Notes: a model not told the origin generated them from the sequence alone. A stretch of DNA of 43,813 nucleotides from an uncultured Bacteroidales bacterium (GCA_937899265.1 CALBPV010000121.1:1-43813); one strand, 5' to 3'. Shown: positions 18,889-27,202, numbered from the stretch's first letter. Program-made: numbers and translations.

Positions 18889-19872
18889 ATGAAACTGCTC
18901 TACTGGATTGCCAACGGCCTCTGGCACCTCGTCTCATGGCTCCCCTTCCGGGCGCTGTGGGTTCTGTCGGACTGCATGTATGTGTTTGTAGCCAAAGTCG
19001 TAAGATACCGGCACAAGGTGATACACAAGAACCTCACAGAGTCGTTCCCCGAAAAAGATGCCGATGAAATCAATCGCATCGAAAAACGATTCTACCACTG
19101 GTTCTGCGACTACCTGATGGAGACCATCAAACTGAGAACCATCCCGCCCGATGAAATGCGAAAGCACATGGTCTTCAAAGGTCTGGACATCGTTGAGAAA
19201 GCCTTTGAAGAGGGGCGCTCTGTGTGTCTCTACATGGGGCACTATTGCAACTGGGAATGGGTATCGTCCATCTCACTTTCCCTGTCGGACAAAGGACAGG
19301 TGTCTGAAATTTACCATCCTCTGGAGAACAAGGTGATGGATCGGCTCTTTGTGGAGGTGCGCGAACGGTTCAATACCGTCTGTATCCCGATGACTGACAC
19401 AATACGACAAATCATCAAGATTAACGAGAAGAAGCCTATGCTGATAGGGTTTATTTCAGACCAGAAACCCAATTGGCGCAACATACACCACTGGACGGAC
19501 TTTCTGAACCACGACACGCCTGTGTTGACGGGAACGGAACGCATCGCCCGCCGCCGCAACCAAGTAGTTGCCTATCTGGACGTAAGGTTTGTGAAACGCG
19601 GCTATTACGAATGTGAGATACGTCTTATAACCGAAGACCCCAAGTCGCTGCCCGAAAACGAAATCACGGACATCTACTTCCGGGAACTCGAAAAAACCAT
19701 CCGCCGTCAACCCGAGTTTTGGCTTTGGAGTCACGACAGATGGAAACGTACCCGTCAGGAATTCAACGAGAGATTTGTTGAAATCAACGGCAAGAACTAC
19801 GAGAAGAAACTTCTCATGAAGCATCGGGAAGAAGCCGGTTTGTCTTCATCCTCATCATATACTGCTGAATGA
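18889..19872 (+). CDS. LpxL/HtrB-type lysophospholipid acyltransferase
   Basis: Membrane-associated acyltransferase that adds a secondary acyl chain to lipid A, or acylates a related lipid. The 327-residue protein begins with a hydrophobic anchor (LLYWIANGLWHLVSWLPF) and carries the HX4E catalytic motif in YMGHYCNWEW (His118, Glu123). Further family signatures are PMLIGFISDQKPN, HDTPVLTGTERIARR with the substrate-contact region, and PEFWLWSHDRWKR. Length and order match the LpxL/HtrB superfamily. The start lies about 14 nt past the rpmE2 terminator. The last 59 nt overlap the 3' end of the convergent LTA-synthase-like gene. It fits with the nearby envelope genes; whether the substrate is lipid A or an ornithine- or flavolipin-type lipid is open. 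Confidence 0.88.
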   Translation: MKLLYWIANGLWHLVSWLPFRALWVLSDCMYVFVAKVVRYRHKVIHKNLTESFPEKDADEINRIEKRFYHWFCDYLMETIKLRTIPPDEMRKHMVFKGLDIVEKAFEEGRSVCLYMGHYCNWEWVSSISLSLSDKGQVSEIYHPLENKVMDRLFVEVRERFNTVCIPMTDTIRQIIKINEKKPMLIGFISDQKPNWRNIHHWTDFLNHDTPVLTGTERIARRRNQVVAYLDVRFVKRGYYECEIRLITEDPKSLPENEITDIYFRELEKTIRRQPEFWLWSHDRWKRTRQEFNERFVEINGKNYEKKLLMKHREEAGLSSSSSYTAE

Positions 19873-21733
19873 CGGCCTTGAGCTCCAGCTCCATGAGAGC
19901 CTGCTCGGCCACTTGTCCCACGAGATTGTGTTGCATGAGTCTGTCCTCAAGCGAATACATTCCCGTGGTTTTTTGTCCGTCGAACTGAAGGACATAACCC
20001 CACTTGACGTACTGATAGATGCCGTTGAGATAATTGACGGCCCAAGTGTCCTGTGCCGGGGTGCTGAAAAGGTCGCATCCGAACGCCAGGAACGGTTTGT
20101 CATACCCCAACAGGCCCAACACCGTGGGCAGAATGTCAATCTGCTGAGCCACCGCATCGACCATGGCCGGCTGGAGTTCGCCGCTGGGGTCATAGAAAAT
20201 GACAGGCGACGAGAAGCCTCCGAGATCGGTCTGATACTCGGCATGGTCGCTGAAGTTGGTGTGGTCGCTGGTCATCACAAAAAGCGTATTGCGGAACCAT
20301 GGGGCACGGCTTGATGTCTCAAAGAACTTCCGCAAGGCGTGGTCGGTGTAGCGCACACACTTGTGGATGGCCAGTCCCTCCTCCGGGAACGTGTCTTTGT
20401 ACTGCGCGGGAATGGCGAAGGGATGATGGCTTGAGGCGGTGAACACAGCCGTTACGAACGGCTCTTTCATCTCGTCCATCTTTTTGCTGTAGAACTGGAG
20501 GAAAGGTTCGTCCCAGATGGCCCAGGTTCCATCGAAATCGTCATCACCGTTGAAACGGGGGTCTTGGTTATATTCCGTACGGCCGTAATATTTCTGGAAG
20601 CCGATGGAAGCCGAGAAGGCATTGAAACCCATACTTCCGTTCTGAGCCCCGTGGAAGAATGCCGATTCGTAACCCTTCTCGCCCAGAAGGCCGGCGATGC
20701 CCGTCTTGTCGTTCATCGAAGCCGGTGTGAGGATAAAAGGCTCCACAAACATGGGAATGCCCGCCAGAATGGAAGGCATGCCGTCGATGCTCTTGCGACC
20801 GTTGCAGAACGAATAGCGGAAAGCGACGCTCCTGGAAACCAAATAATCGAGGAAGGGGGTATAACCTTGGTATTTGCCGTCTTCGAGCCAATGGTTGAAA
20901 GCCCCGAAATACTCGCGTCCGAAACTTTCCACAATGAGAATCACAACGTTCTTGGGACGGAAAGTCACGGAATCGGAAGCTATCGGACGATGGACAGGCG
21001 TAAAGACGGCTTCCATTTCCTCCTCGGATGCAAAGTAAGCTGGCACCTTGAAGACATCTTTGCCGATGGTGCGAATCATGGAGAAGGGCGTGTTCAGTAC
21101 CAAAGCCGCCTCGGTGGGCTTGGGGGCATATTGGTTGGCATTGCTGATGGTGATGGGACGAACGGCTTTGGTGAAACCGCCGCGAATACCGCCGATGGCC
21201 AAAACAACCGTCACTGCCAGAAGAAGCGTTGTGGTCAGATAATAGCGCACCGTTGCCCGCGGTCGGAAGGAGGGAAAGCGATAGGCTTTCCAAAGTCCCC
21301 AAATCACAGCCATCGCCAAGAGGACGAGATACCAATGGTGCAGGAGTTCAACCCCGATGATGGACCCCAGGTTGTTCTCGTTGCCGAATTCGTTGAAAAG
21401 CGTACTGGTACTGCGACGAAGGGTGTAGGTGAAATAGACCGAATCGGCAAGATTCATCACCAAGGCCAAGCCGTTGACGATGACGAAGAGCAACCTGCAT
21501 ACTTTGTGCCACACAGCGGTCTCCTTCCAATGCAGAGGGAAGAGCACCATCACAATCCACAGGGCATTGGTATAGAAGATGGCGGATGTGTCAAACAAGC
21601 ATCCGCCACTGAAAATATTCCATAAGTCGCCGGAACTCAAGCCCTGAAAATAGGACAGGTTCTCCAGCCAATAGGCCACCCTCGAAATGAAATATACAAG
21701 GTAGGCTAAAAGCAGGTCAACAAAGACTGCCAT
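19814..21733 (-). CDS. LTA-synthase-like membrane sulfatase/phosphotransferase (Ser at nucleophile position)
   Basis: Second alkaline-phosphatase-superfamily transferase in the window, 639 residues, with about five N-terminal membrane helices and a periplasmic catalytic domain. The metal Glu is at about 269 in ILIVESFGREYFG. The nucleophile region reads CNGRKSIDGMPS, so Ser315 stands where Gram-positive LtaS has Thr. The later metal site is SDHTNFSDH. This NGRKS.DGMPS form differs clearly from the homologue at 16420-18255, so the two probably have different substrates. Its ATG overlaps the stop of the barrel-protein gene (TGATG), which means translational coupling. Its 3' end overlaps the convergent acyltransferase gene by 59 nt. 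It could transfer phosphoglycerol or phosphoethanolamine; a sulfatase role is less likely. Confidence 0.85.
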   Translation of the reverse strand: MAVFVDLLLAYLVYFISRVAYWLENLSYFQGLSSGDLWNIFSGGCLFDTSAIFYTNALWIVMVLFPLHWKETAVWHKVCRLLFVIVNGLALVMNLADSVYFTYTLRRSTSTLFNEFGNENNLGSIIGVELLHHWYLVLLAMAVIWGLWKAYRFPSFRPRATVRYYLTTTLLLAVTVVLAIGGIRGGFTKAVRPITISNANQYAPKPTEAALVLNTPFSMIRTIGKDVFKVPAYFASEEEMEAVFTPVHRPIASDSVTFRPKNVVILIVESFGREYFGAFNHWLEDGKYQGYTPFLDYLVSRSVAFRYSFCNGRKSIDGMPSILAGIPMFVEPFILTPASMNDKTGIAGLLGEKGYESAFFHGAQNGSMGFNAFSASIGFQKYYGRTEYNQDPRFNGDDDFDGTWAIWDEPFLQFYSKKMDEMKEPFVTAVFTASSHHPFAIPAQYKDTFPEEGLAIHKCVRYTDHALRKFFETSSRAPWFRNTLFVMTSDHTNFSDHAEYQTDLGGFSSPVIFYDPSGELQPAMVDAVAQQIDILPTVLGLLGYDKPFLAFGCDLFSTPAQDTWAVNYLNGIYQYVKWGYVLQFDGQKTTGMYSLEDRLMQHNLVGQVAEQALMELELKAVIQQYMMRMKTNRLLPDAS

Positions 21734-22362
21734 CAGAGGAAATAGTAAGCGTAACTAATCATGAAGTTACGGTTCTTGATATTCTGCTTGTTGTTCAGGT
21801 CAACAAAACCGAAATCCCAGCCCAACATCACCTGATGGTGCTGATCGTAGAGCGCTCCCACATGGAAACCCCAACCGAAATCGAAACGGTCGAAATCGTA
21901 AACGTCTCCGCCGAAATAGTCTTCATCGAGACCTATATCCCTCTTGACCGTACCGCCGGTACCAATGGCTATATAGGGACCTGTCTCACCGAGAAGCGTC
22001 CAATCATTGTTAAGCAAATAGCCGTAACCGTAACGGACGGGAATCTCTAAATACCAGGCGTTGCCGGTTTCTTTTACGCCTGTGAAACCATGACCGTCGT
22101 ATCCTATGCGGTTCACGAGAAAGCTTCCTCTCACGTAGGTGTCTTTAATCAGGTCGCCGGCATCAAACATGGCAGTAGCTCCGAAGTTGAAGCCTGCATG
22201 CGAATTGAAGCCGCTCTGGGACAACCAGCTGACATTGAAGCCTGCCTGTGCACCCAACTTGAAGGGAGGCAGTGACTCCTTGATTTTGTCCAATTTACTC
22301 TGTGCCGTCGCTCCTGTTACAAGGGTCAATGCACAAACCAAAGAGATAAGTAATTTTTTCAT
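21733..22362 (-). CDS. Outer-membrane beta-barrel (porin-family) protein
   Basis: A 209-residue exported protein with a clear signal peptide (MKKLLISLVCALTLVTGATA). The mature part alternates aromatic and glycine residues in strand-like segments such as KLGAQAGFNVSWL, NAWYLEIPVRYGYGYLL and DFGWGFHVGALYD, and ends NFMISYAYYFL with a terminal Leu after aromatics. This is the pattern of small eight-stranded barrels (OMP_b-brl/PorT-like). I chose the ATG at 22362 because an upstream in-frame ATG would put 12 residues before the signal peptide. A consensus promoter lies 34 nt upstream. It is coupled to the LTA-synthase-like gene by a TGATG overlap, so the barrel may serve the same envelope process. 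The specific role is unknown. Confidence 0.82.
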   Translation of the reverse strand: MKKLLISLVCALTLVTGATAQSKLDKIKESLPPFKLGAQAGFNVSWLSQSGFNSHAGFNFGATAMFDAGDLIKDTYVRGSFLVNRIGYDGHGFTGVKETGNAWYLEIPVRYGYGYLLNNDWTLLGETGPYIAIGTGGTVKRDIGLDEDYFGGDVYDFDRFDFGWGFHVGALYDQHHQVMLGWDFGFVDLNNKQNIKNRNFMISYAYYFL

Positions 22363-22395
22363 GCAGTATGTTTTAATTTTGTCGAAAATACGGTG

Positions 22396-22427
22396 CAAAG
22401 ATACTATACTTTTCTTTAAAAACCAAA
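22396..22427 (-). promoter_or_regulatory. Bacteroidota-type promoter of the barrel/LTA-synthase-like pair
   Basis: On the minus strand TTTG (22424-22427) and TATCTTTG (22396-22403) have a 20-nt spacer and sit 34 nt upstream of the barrel-protein ATG. It matches the consensus exactly and is divergent from the rfbA promoter region. Confidence 0.82.
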
Positions 22428-22498
22428 CTTTTTCTCAAAAATAACTGTAAAAAAACATTTTTTTTCGCAATTATATCGTCTTATCCAAAAAATATTTG

Positions 22499-22506
22499 TA
22501 TATTTG
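22499..22506 (+). promoter_or_regulatory. Probable -7 element of the rfbA operon promoter
   Basis: TATATTTG fits TAnnTTTG and is followed by GCAGC, much as in the other promoters here. The expected TTTG about 20 nt upstream is not present; the upstream DNA is a run of A and T. The leader to rfbA would be about 65 nt. Weaker than the other promoters. Confidence 0.5.
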
Positions 22507-22574
22507 CAGCATCAAATGACCTCGAACGAGGCATAAAAAGTCTATATAAACAAATAAAAAGCAGTTTCCCCCTC

Positions 22575-23477
22575 ATGAAAGGAATTGTTCTGGCAGGCGG
22601 CAGCGGTACGCGCCTTTACCCCATCACAAAAGGTGTGAGCAAACAGCTCATACCCATCTACGACAAGCCAATGGTTTATTACCCCATTTCGGTACTGATG
22701 CTTGCCGGCATCCGCGACATCTTGATTATATCGACGCCATACGACCTTCCCGGGTTCAAGCGTCTGTTGGGCGACGGTTCCGACTACGGTGTCCGTTTCG
22801 AATATGCCGAACAACCCTCCCCCGATGGATTGGCACAAGCCTTCATCATCGGAGAGAAGTTCGTGGGTGACGACAGCGTTTGCCTTGTATTGGGCGACAA
22901 CATCTTCCACGGAATGGGTTTCACACGCCTCCTCAAAGAAGCTGTTCACAACGCTGAGAAGGACAACAAAGCCACTGTCTTCGGCTATTGGGTGAACGAT
23001 CCCGAGCGCTATGGCGTGGCAGAATTCGATGCTCAGGGCAATTGCCTCTCCATCGAAGAAAAACCGGCCCGCCCAAAGTCCAACTACGCTGTGGTGGGAC
23101 TCTATTTCTATCCCAACTCCGTGGTCAACATTGCGAAGAACATCAAACCCTCGGCTCGCGGCGAATTGGAAATCACGACGGTGAACCAAGTCTATCTCGG
23201 GCGCAACGACCTCAAGGTACAAACTTTGGGCCGCGGCTTTGCCTGGCTCGACACCGGTACCCACGACTCTCTCTCCGAAGCATCGACCTTCATCGAGGTG
23301 ATAGAAAAACGTCAGGGATTGAAGGTGGCCTGTCTGGAAGGCATCGCCTATCGTCAGGGCTGGATTGACACCGACAAGATGAAGCAACTGGCACAGCCCA
23401 TGATAAAGAATCAATACGGGCAATATCTCCTCAAGGTCATTGACGAGATTGAGCGCGACGGACGAAAGGAATTGTAA
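22575..23477 (+). CDS. rfbA: Glucose-1-phosphate thymidylyltransferase
   Basis: Makes dTDP-glucose from dTTP and glucose 1-phosphate, the first step to dTDP-deoxysugars. The 300-residue product is of normal length and starts MKGIVLAGGSGTRLYPIT, the nucleotide-binding motif, followed by GVSKQLIPIYDKPMVYYP. It also has LVLGDNIFHGMGF with the catalytic Asp, and FAWLDTGTHDSL with the metal-binding Asp. It opens a run of nucleotide-sugar genes with rfbB, gmd, fcl and a phosphohexomutase. The 36-nt gap to rfbB contains a short GAACTT-type repeat. Confidence 0.97.
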   Translation: MKGIVLAGGSGTRLYPITKGVSKQLIPIYDKPMVYYPISVLMLAGIRDILIISTPYDLPGFKRLLGDGSDYGVRFEYAEQPSPDGLAQAFIIGEKFVGDDSVCLVLGDNIFHGMGFTRLLKEAVHNAEKDNKATVFGYWVNDPERYGVAEFDAQGNCLSIEEKPARPKSNYAVVGLYFYPNSVVNIAKNIKPSARGELEITTVNQVYLGRNDLKVQTLGRGFAWLDTGTHDSLSEASTFIEVIEKRQGLKVACLEGIAYRQGWIDTDKMKQLAQPMIKNQYGQYLLKVIDEIERDGRKEL

Positions 23478-23478
23478 C

Positions 23479-23511
23479 TTTGAACTTTGAACTTGAAACT
23501 TAAAACTTGAA
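23479..23511 (+). repeat. Short degenerate GAAACTT-type tandem repeat
   Basis: The whole rfbA-rfbB gap is built from four or five imperfect units of the form TTGAACTT / TTGAAACTT. The same kind of unit makes up the larger repeats around 37.2 kb and 38.2-38.3 kb. No coding content is seen. The last unit supplies the bases just before the rfbB ATG. Confidence 0.75.
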
Positions 23512-23513
23512 AT

Positions 23514-24686
23514 ATGTTTAGCACTATCGTAATCACCGGCGGCGCGGGGTTCATCGGGAGCCATGTGGTACGCCTCTTCGTGAACAAATATCCGAACTGT
23601 CACATCATCAACCTCGACAAACTCACCTACGCCGGCAATCTGGCCAACCTCAAGGATGTCGAAGGCAAACCCAACTACGAGTTTGTCAAGATGGACATCT
23701 GCGACTTCGACGCTTTCTACAAGCTGATTCAGGACAAGAAAGTGGACGGTATCATCCACCTCGCCGCTGAAAGCCATGTCGATCGGAGCATCAAAGATCC
23801 GTTCACCTTTGCACGAACCAATGTCATGGGAACCCTCACTCTGCTGCAAGCCGCCAAGCTGTACTGGGAATCGCTGCCCGAGAAATACGAGGGCAAACGT
23901 TTCTACCACATCTCAACCGACGAGGTATATGGAGCTTTGCAGCTCACCAACCCCGAGGGCGTGCCTGCACCCTTCTCGACCAAAGCTTCGTCGGAGAGTC
24001 AGCACGAAGCCTACGGCAAAGACTTTTTTGTGGAGACAACGAAATACAATCCCCATTCCCCCTATTCAGCTTCGAAGGCCAGTTCCGACCACTTTGTGCG
24101 GGCATTCCACGATACCTACGGCATGCCGACTGTCGTGACCAACTGTTCCAACAACTACGGTCCCTACCAGTTCCCCGAGAAACTGATTCCTCTTTTCATC
24201 AATAACATCCGCCACCGCAAACCCCTCCCCGTATATGGCGAAGGACTCAACGTGCGCGATTGGCTTTATGTGGAGGATCACGCCCGCGCCATTGACACGA
24301 TTTTCCACAACGGAAAAATTGCAGAGACCTACAACATCGGCGGCTTCAATGAGTGGAAGAACATCGACATCGTCAAGGTGCTCATTCAGACAGTGGATAA
24401 AGCTCTCGACAGAGTGAAACTTGAAACCACCGAAACCGGAGAAACCATTGAAACTTATCCGGATATGGACCTCATCACCCATGTGACCGATCGCTTGGGG
24501 CACGATGCCCGCTACGCCATCGACTCGCGCAAACTGCAACGCGAATTGGGCTGGGAGCCCTCTCTCCAGTTTGAGGAAGGCATCGAGAAGACCGTCAAGT
24601 GGTATCTCGACAACCAAGAATGGATGGACAACGTTACTTCGGGAGACTACCAGAAGTACTATGAGAATATGTATTCCAATCGATAA
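23514..24686 (+). CDS. rfbB: dTDP-glucose 4,6-dehydratase
   Basis: NAD-dependent short-chain dehydrogenase/reductase family enzyme that converts dTDP-glucose to dTDP-4-keto-6-deoxyglucose. Visible are the NAD loop TGGAGFIGSH near the N-terminus, HLAAESHVDRSI, the catalytic STDEVYG triad (Thr135-Asp136-Glu137) and YSASK with Tyr184 and Lys188. NCSNNYGPYQFPEKLIPL and VRDWLYVEDHARAI follow. At 390 residues it is somewhat longer than typical RfbB, owing to an extra segment before YSASK (about residues 150-180). Neither rfbC nor rfbD follows, so the product probably feeds WecE rather than rhamnose synthesis. The 54-nt gap to gmd contains a small CTGTTAA direct repeat. Confidence 0.96.
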   Translation: MFSTIVITGGAGFIGSHVVRLFVNKYPNCHIINLDKLTYAGNLANLKDVEGKPNYEFVKMDICDFDAFYKLIQDKKVDGIIHLAAESHVDRSIKDPFTFARTNVMGTLTLLQAAKLYWESLPEKYEGKRFYHISTDEVYGALQLTNPEGVPAPFSTKASSESQHEAYGKDFFVETTKYNPHSPYSASKASSDHFVRAFHDTYGMPTVVTNCSNNYGPYQFPEKLIPLFINNIRHRKPLPVYGEGLNVRDWLYVEDHARAIDTIFHNGKIAETYNIGGFNEWKNIDIVKVLIQTVDKALDRVKLETTETGETIETYPDMDLITHVTDRLGHDARYAIDSRKLQRELGWEPSLQFEEGIEKTVKWYLDNQEWMDNVTSGDYQKYYENMYSNR

Positions 24687-24740
24687 ACACCATTTATATT
24701 AAACTGTTAAGCTGTTAAACTTTTTATTTAAATAAATTGG

Positions 24741-25832
24741 ATGAAAAAAGTTGCTTTAATCACCGGCGTGACCGGCCAGGACGGTTCCTATCTTTCGGAG
24801 TTTCTCCTCTCAAAAGGATATGAGGTGCACGGCACCATCCGCCGTTCTTCTGTTGATTACCGAGAGCGCATCGCCCATCTTGAGGGTGATCCCGATTTCC
24901 ACTTGCACTATGCCGACATGGGCGACTCCATGTCCATCCTTCAGGTGGTCAGCAAGGTTCAGCCCGACGAAATATACAACTTGGCTGCACAAAGCCACGT
25001 TCAGGTGAGTTTCGACTCGCCCGAATTCACCGCCGACGTAGATGCCGTAGGCGTGCTCCGTGTGCTGGAGGCTGTACGTCTATGCGGTTTGAAGGACAAG
25101 TGCCGCATCTATCAGGCTTCCACTTCCGAGCTCTACGGCAAGGTGGAGGAAGTTCCACAGAACGAGGACACCCCCTTCCACCCCTATTCTCCGTACGCTG
25201 TGGCCAAACAGTACGGCTTCTGGATAGTAAAAGAGTATCGCGATGCATACAACATGTTCTGCTGCTCGGGCATTCTGTTCAACCACGAGAGCGAACGCCG
25301 CGGTGAAACTTTCGTCACCCGCAAGATAACGTTGGCTGCCGCCCGTATCGCCCAGGGAAAACAGGACAAGCTTTATCTCGGCAATCTCTCGTCGTTGCGT
25401 GACTGGGGCTATGCCAAAGATTATGTGGAATGCATGTGGCTCATCCTCCAACACGACACTCCCGAAGACTTTGTGATTGCTACCGGCGTGCAGCACTCCG
25501 TCCGGGAGTTCTGTGAACTGGCCTTCAAACACGCCGGCATGGAGATAGAATTCAAAGGTGAAGGAATGGACGAGAAAGGATACGACAAGAAGACCGGCCG
25601 TGTCGTCATCGAGGTATCGCCCGATTTCTATCGCCCGACGGATGTCGTTAACCTTTGGGGCGACCCGTCCAAGGCCAAGAGAGAACTCGGATGGGATCCC
25701 CAGAAGACCTCCTTCGAGGAATTGGTGCGTATCATGGTTAAGCACGACATGGAGAAGGTGGCCGTTGAGCACGTTTCCAGTGTCGTGAGAATGAACCTCG
25801 CCGAGTATCTCGAGAAAGGTATCGTCAAGTAA
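24741..25832 (+). CDS. gmd: GDP-mannose 4,6-dehydratase
   Basis: Converts GDP-mannose to GDP-4-keto-6-deoxymannose, the first step to GDP-L-fucose and related sugars. The 363-residue protein starts with the NADP-binding loop ITGVTGQDGSYL, then GTIRRSS, NLAAQSHVQVSF, the catalytic QASTSELYG (Thr128, Glu130) and YAVAK (Tyr152, Lys156). GILFNHESERRGETFVTRKI is also diagnostic of Gmd. It is followed by fcl after a 67-nt gap that contains a small palindromic element. Confidence 0.97.
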   Translation: MKKVALITGVTGQDGSYLSEFLLSKGYEVHGTIRRSSVDYRERIAHLEGDPDFHLHYADMGDSMSILQVVSKVQPDEIYNLAAQSHVQVSFDSPEFTADVDAVGVLRVLEAVRLCGLKDKCRIYQASTSELYGKVEEVPQNEDTPFHPYSPYAVAKQYGFWIVKEYRDAYNMFCCSGILFNHESERRGETFVTRKITLAAARIAQGKQDKLYLGNLSSLRDWGYAKDYVECMWLILQHDTPEDFVIATGVQHSVREFCELAFKHAGMEIEFKGEGMDEKGYDKKTGRVVIEVSPDFYRPTDVVNLWGDPSKAKRELGWDPQKTSFEELVRIMVKHDMEKVAVEHVSSVVRMNLAEYLEKGIVK

Positions 25833-25847
25833 TGAACATTCACTCGG

Positions 25848-25888
25848 TCTGCGCTCTCTCCTCCTGGGGAGAGTTCCATAGAGGGTTA
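25848..25888. repeat. Small palindromic intergenic element between gmd and fcl
   Basis: Contains the stem CTCTCC (25856-25861) with GGAGAG (25868-25873), then a GAGGGTTAGTGAG tail. It resembles, loosely, the GGGGAGAGG elements at about 37.28 and 39.93 kb. There is no U-tract after it, so it is probably a dispersed repeat and not a terminator. Confidence 0.45.
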
Positions 25889-25899
25889 GTGAGAATCTT

Positions 25900-27108
25900 A
25901 TGTTAGACAAAAATTCCAAAATATATGTGGCAGGCCATCACGGCCTCGTGGGCAGTGCCATTTGGAACAACCTCAAGGCGAGGGGGTACAACAACCTTGT
26001 GGGCAGAAGCCATCGGGAATTGGACCTCACGGATCAGTATCAGGTTGAAAAATTCTTCGACCGGGAACGGCCTGATGCTGTGGTGTTGGCAGCTGCTTTT
26101 GTGGGCGGCATTATGGCCAACAGCCTCTATCGCGCTGATTTCATCATGCAGAACATGAAGATGCAGTGCAACGTCATCTCCAATGCCTACAGCCACGGTG
26201 TCAAGAAGCTCCTCTTCCTCGGTTCGACGTGTATTTATCCCAAAAATGCACCCCAGCCCATGAAGGAAGAAGCGCTCCTCACCTCTCCGCTCGAATATTC
26301 CAACGAGGAATATGCCATTGCCAAGATTGCAGGCCTGAAGATGTGCGAAAGCTACAACCTTCAGTACGGCACCAACTACATAGCCGTGATGCCTACCAAT
26401 CTCTACGGACCCAACGACAATTTCCACTTGGAGAATTCCCACGTGATGCCGGCCATGATGCGTAAGATTTATCTGTCTAAGCTGATTCACGACAACAACT
26501 GGGAGGCGATTCGCACAGATATGAACAAACGGCCCGTCAACCCGCCGGCTGCCCTCCGCGAAATCGTGGGCGAAGGCAATGTGACGGGACAGGACAACGA
26601 GGAACGTATCCTTGCGGCTCTGAAATTCTACGGCATTGAGAACAATAAAGTGACCCTGTGGGGCACCGGCACTCCTCTCCGCGAGTTCCTGTGGAGCGAA
26701 GACATGGCCGACGCAAGTGTCCACATCTTGCTCAACGTTGATTTCAGCGATGTCATTGGCATTGAGAAATATTCTTCAGTCTTCTATGGTGTCAAAGCCG
26801 ACGGAACCGTGGATCGCAACAACTCCGAAGGCCGGGGCGGTGCCATTCCTTCGCTCGGCGAGATACGCAACTGCCACATCAACGTGGGCACGGGCAAGGA
26901 ACTCACCATTCGTGAACTCTCGCAACTCGTAGTCAAGATGGTCGGGTTCGAAGGTGAGGTGGCATTCGATACTTCCAAACCCGACGGAACTCCCCGCAAA
27001 CTCATCGACGTTTCGAAACTCCACCGTCTCGGATGGACCCACAAAGTCGAAATCGAAGAGGGTGTACAAAAACTCTTCGACTGGTACAAAGAAAGCCTCA
27101 AGGCATGA
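25900..27108 (+). CDS. fcl: GDP-L-fucose synthase
   Basis: NADPH-dependent 3,5-epimerase/4-reductase that makes GDP-L-fucose from the Gmd product. Seen are the nucleotide loop VAGHHGLVGSAIW, VLAAAFVGGIMAN, LFLGSTCIYPKNAPQPMKEE with the catalytic Ser, and YAIAK with Tyr138 and Lys142. MPTNLYGPNDNFH is also diagnostic. At 402 residues it is about 80 longer than the Escherichia coli enzyme. The extra length lies mainly in two inserts, around residues 215-245 and 290-320, in the C-terminal substrate-binding part. Long Fcl forms occur in Bacteroidota, so function is probably unchanged. It pairs with gmd upstream. Confidence 0.95.
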   Translation: MLDKNSKIYVAGHHGLVGSAIWNNLKARGYNNLVGRSHRELDLTDQYQVEKFFDRERPDAVVLAAAFVGGIMANSLYRADFIMQNMKMQCNVISNAYSHGVKKLLFLGSTCIYPKNAPQPMKEEALLTSPLEYSNEEYAIAKIAGLKMCESYNLQYGTNYIAVMPTNLYGPNDNFHLENSHVMPAMMRKIYLSKLIHDNNWEAIRTDMNKRPVNPPAALREIVGEGNVTGQDNEERILAALKFYGIENNKVTLWGTGTPLREFLWSEDMADASVHILLNVDFSDVIGIEKYSSVFYGVKADGTVDRNNSEGRGGAIPSLGEIRNCHINVGTGKELTIRELSQLVVKMVGFEGEVAFDTSKPDGTPRKLIDVSKLHRLGWTHKVEIEEGVQKLFDWYKESLKA

Positions 27109-27122
27109 GCAGACAATAATCC

Positions 27123-27158
27123 CCGATTGGGCATTCTGGCAAACAAATGCCCGATCGG
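27123..27158. other. Stable hairpin between fcl and the phosphohexomutase gene
   Basis: A 13-bp stem (CCGATTGGGCATT at 27123-27135 with AATGCCCGATCGG at 27146-27158, one G-T pair) has a 10-nt loop. The nearest T-run is about 20 nt further on, so it is not a standard terminator. It may be an mRNA-stability or processing site between fcl and the next gene. Confidence 0.6.
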
Positions 27159-27202
27159 ACACCTCTAAAAACAATAACCCTTTTTTAAAAACCTACAAAG
27201 CA

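Noticed and set aside
26954..27202. Upstream extension of the phosphohexomutase
   Set aside because: It overlaps the 3' part of fcl and has no similarity to the family; the standard N-terminus starts at 27203.
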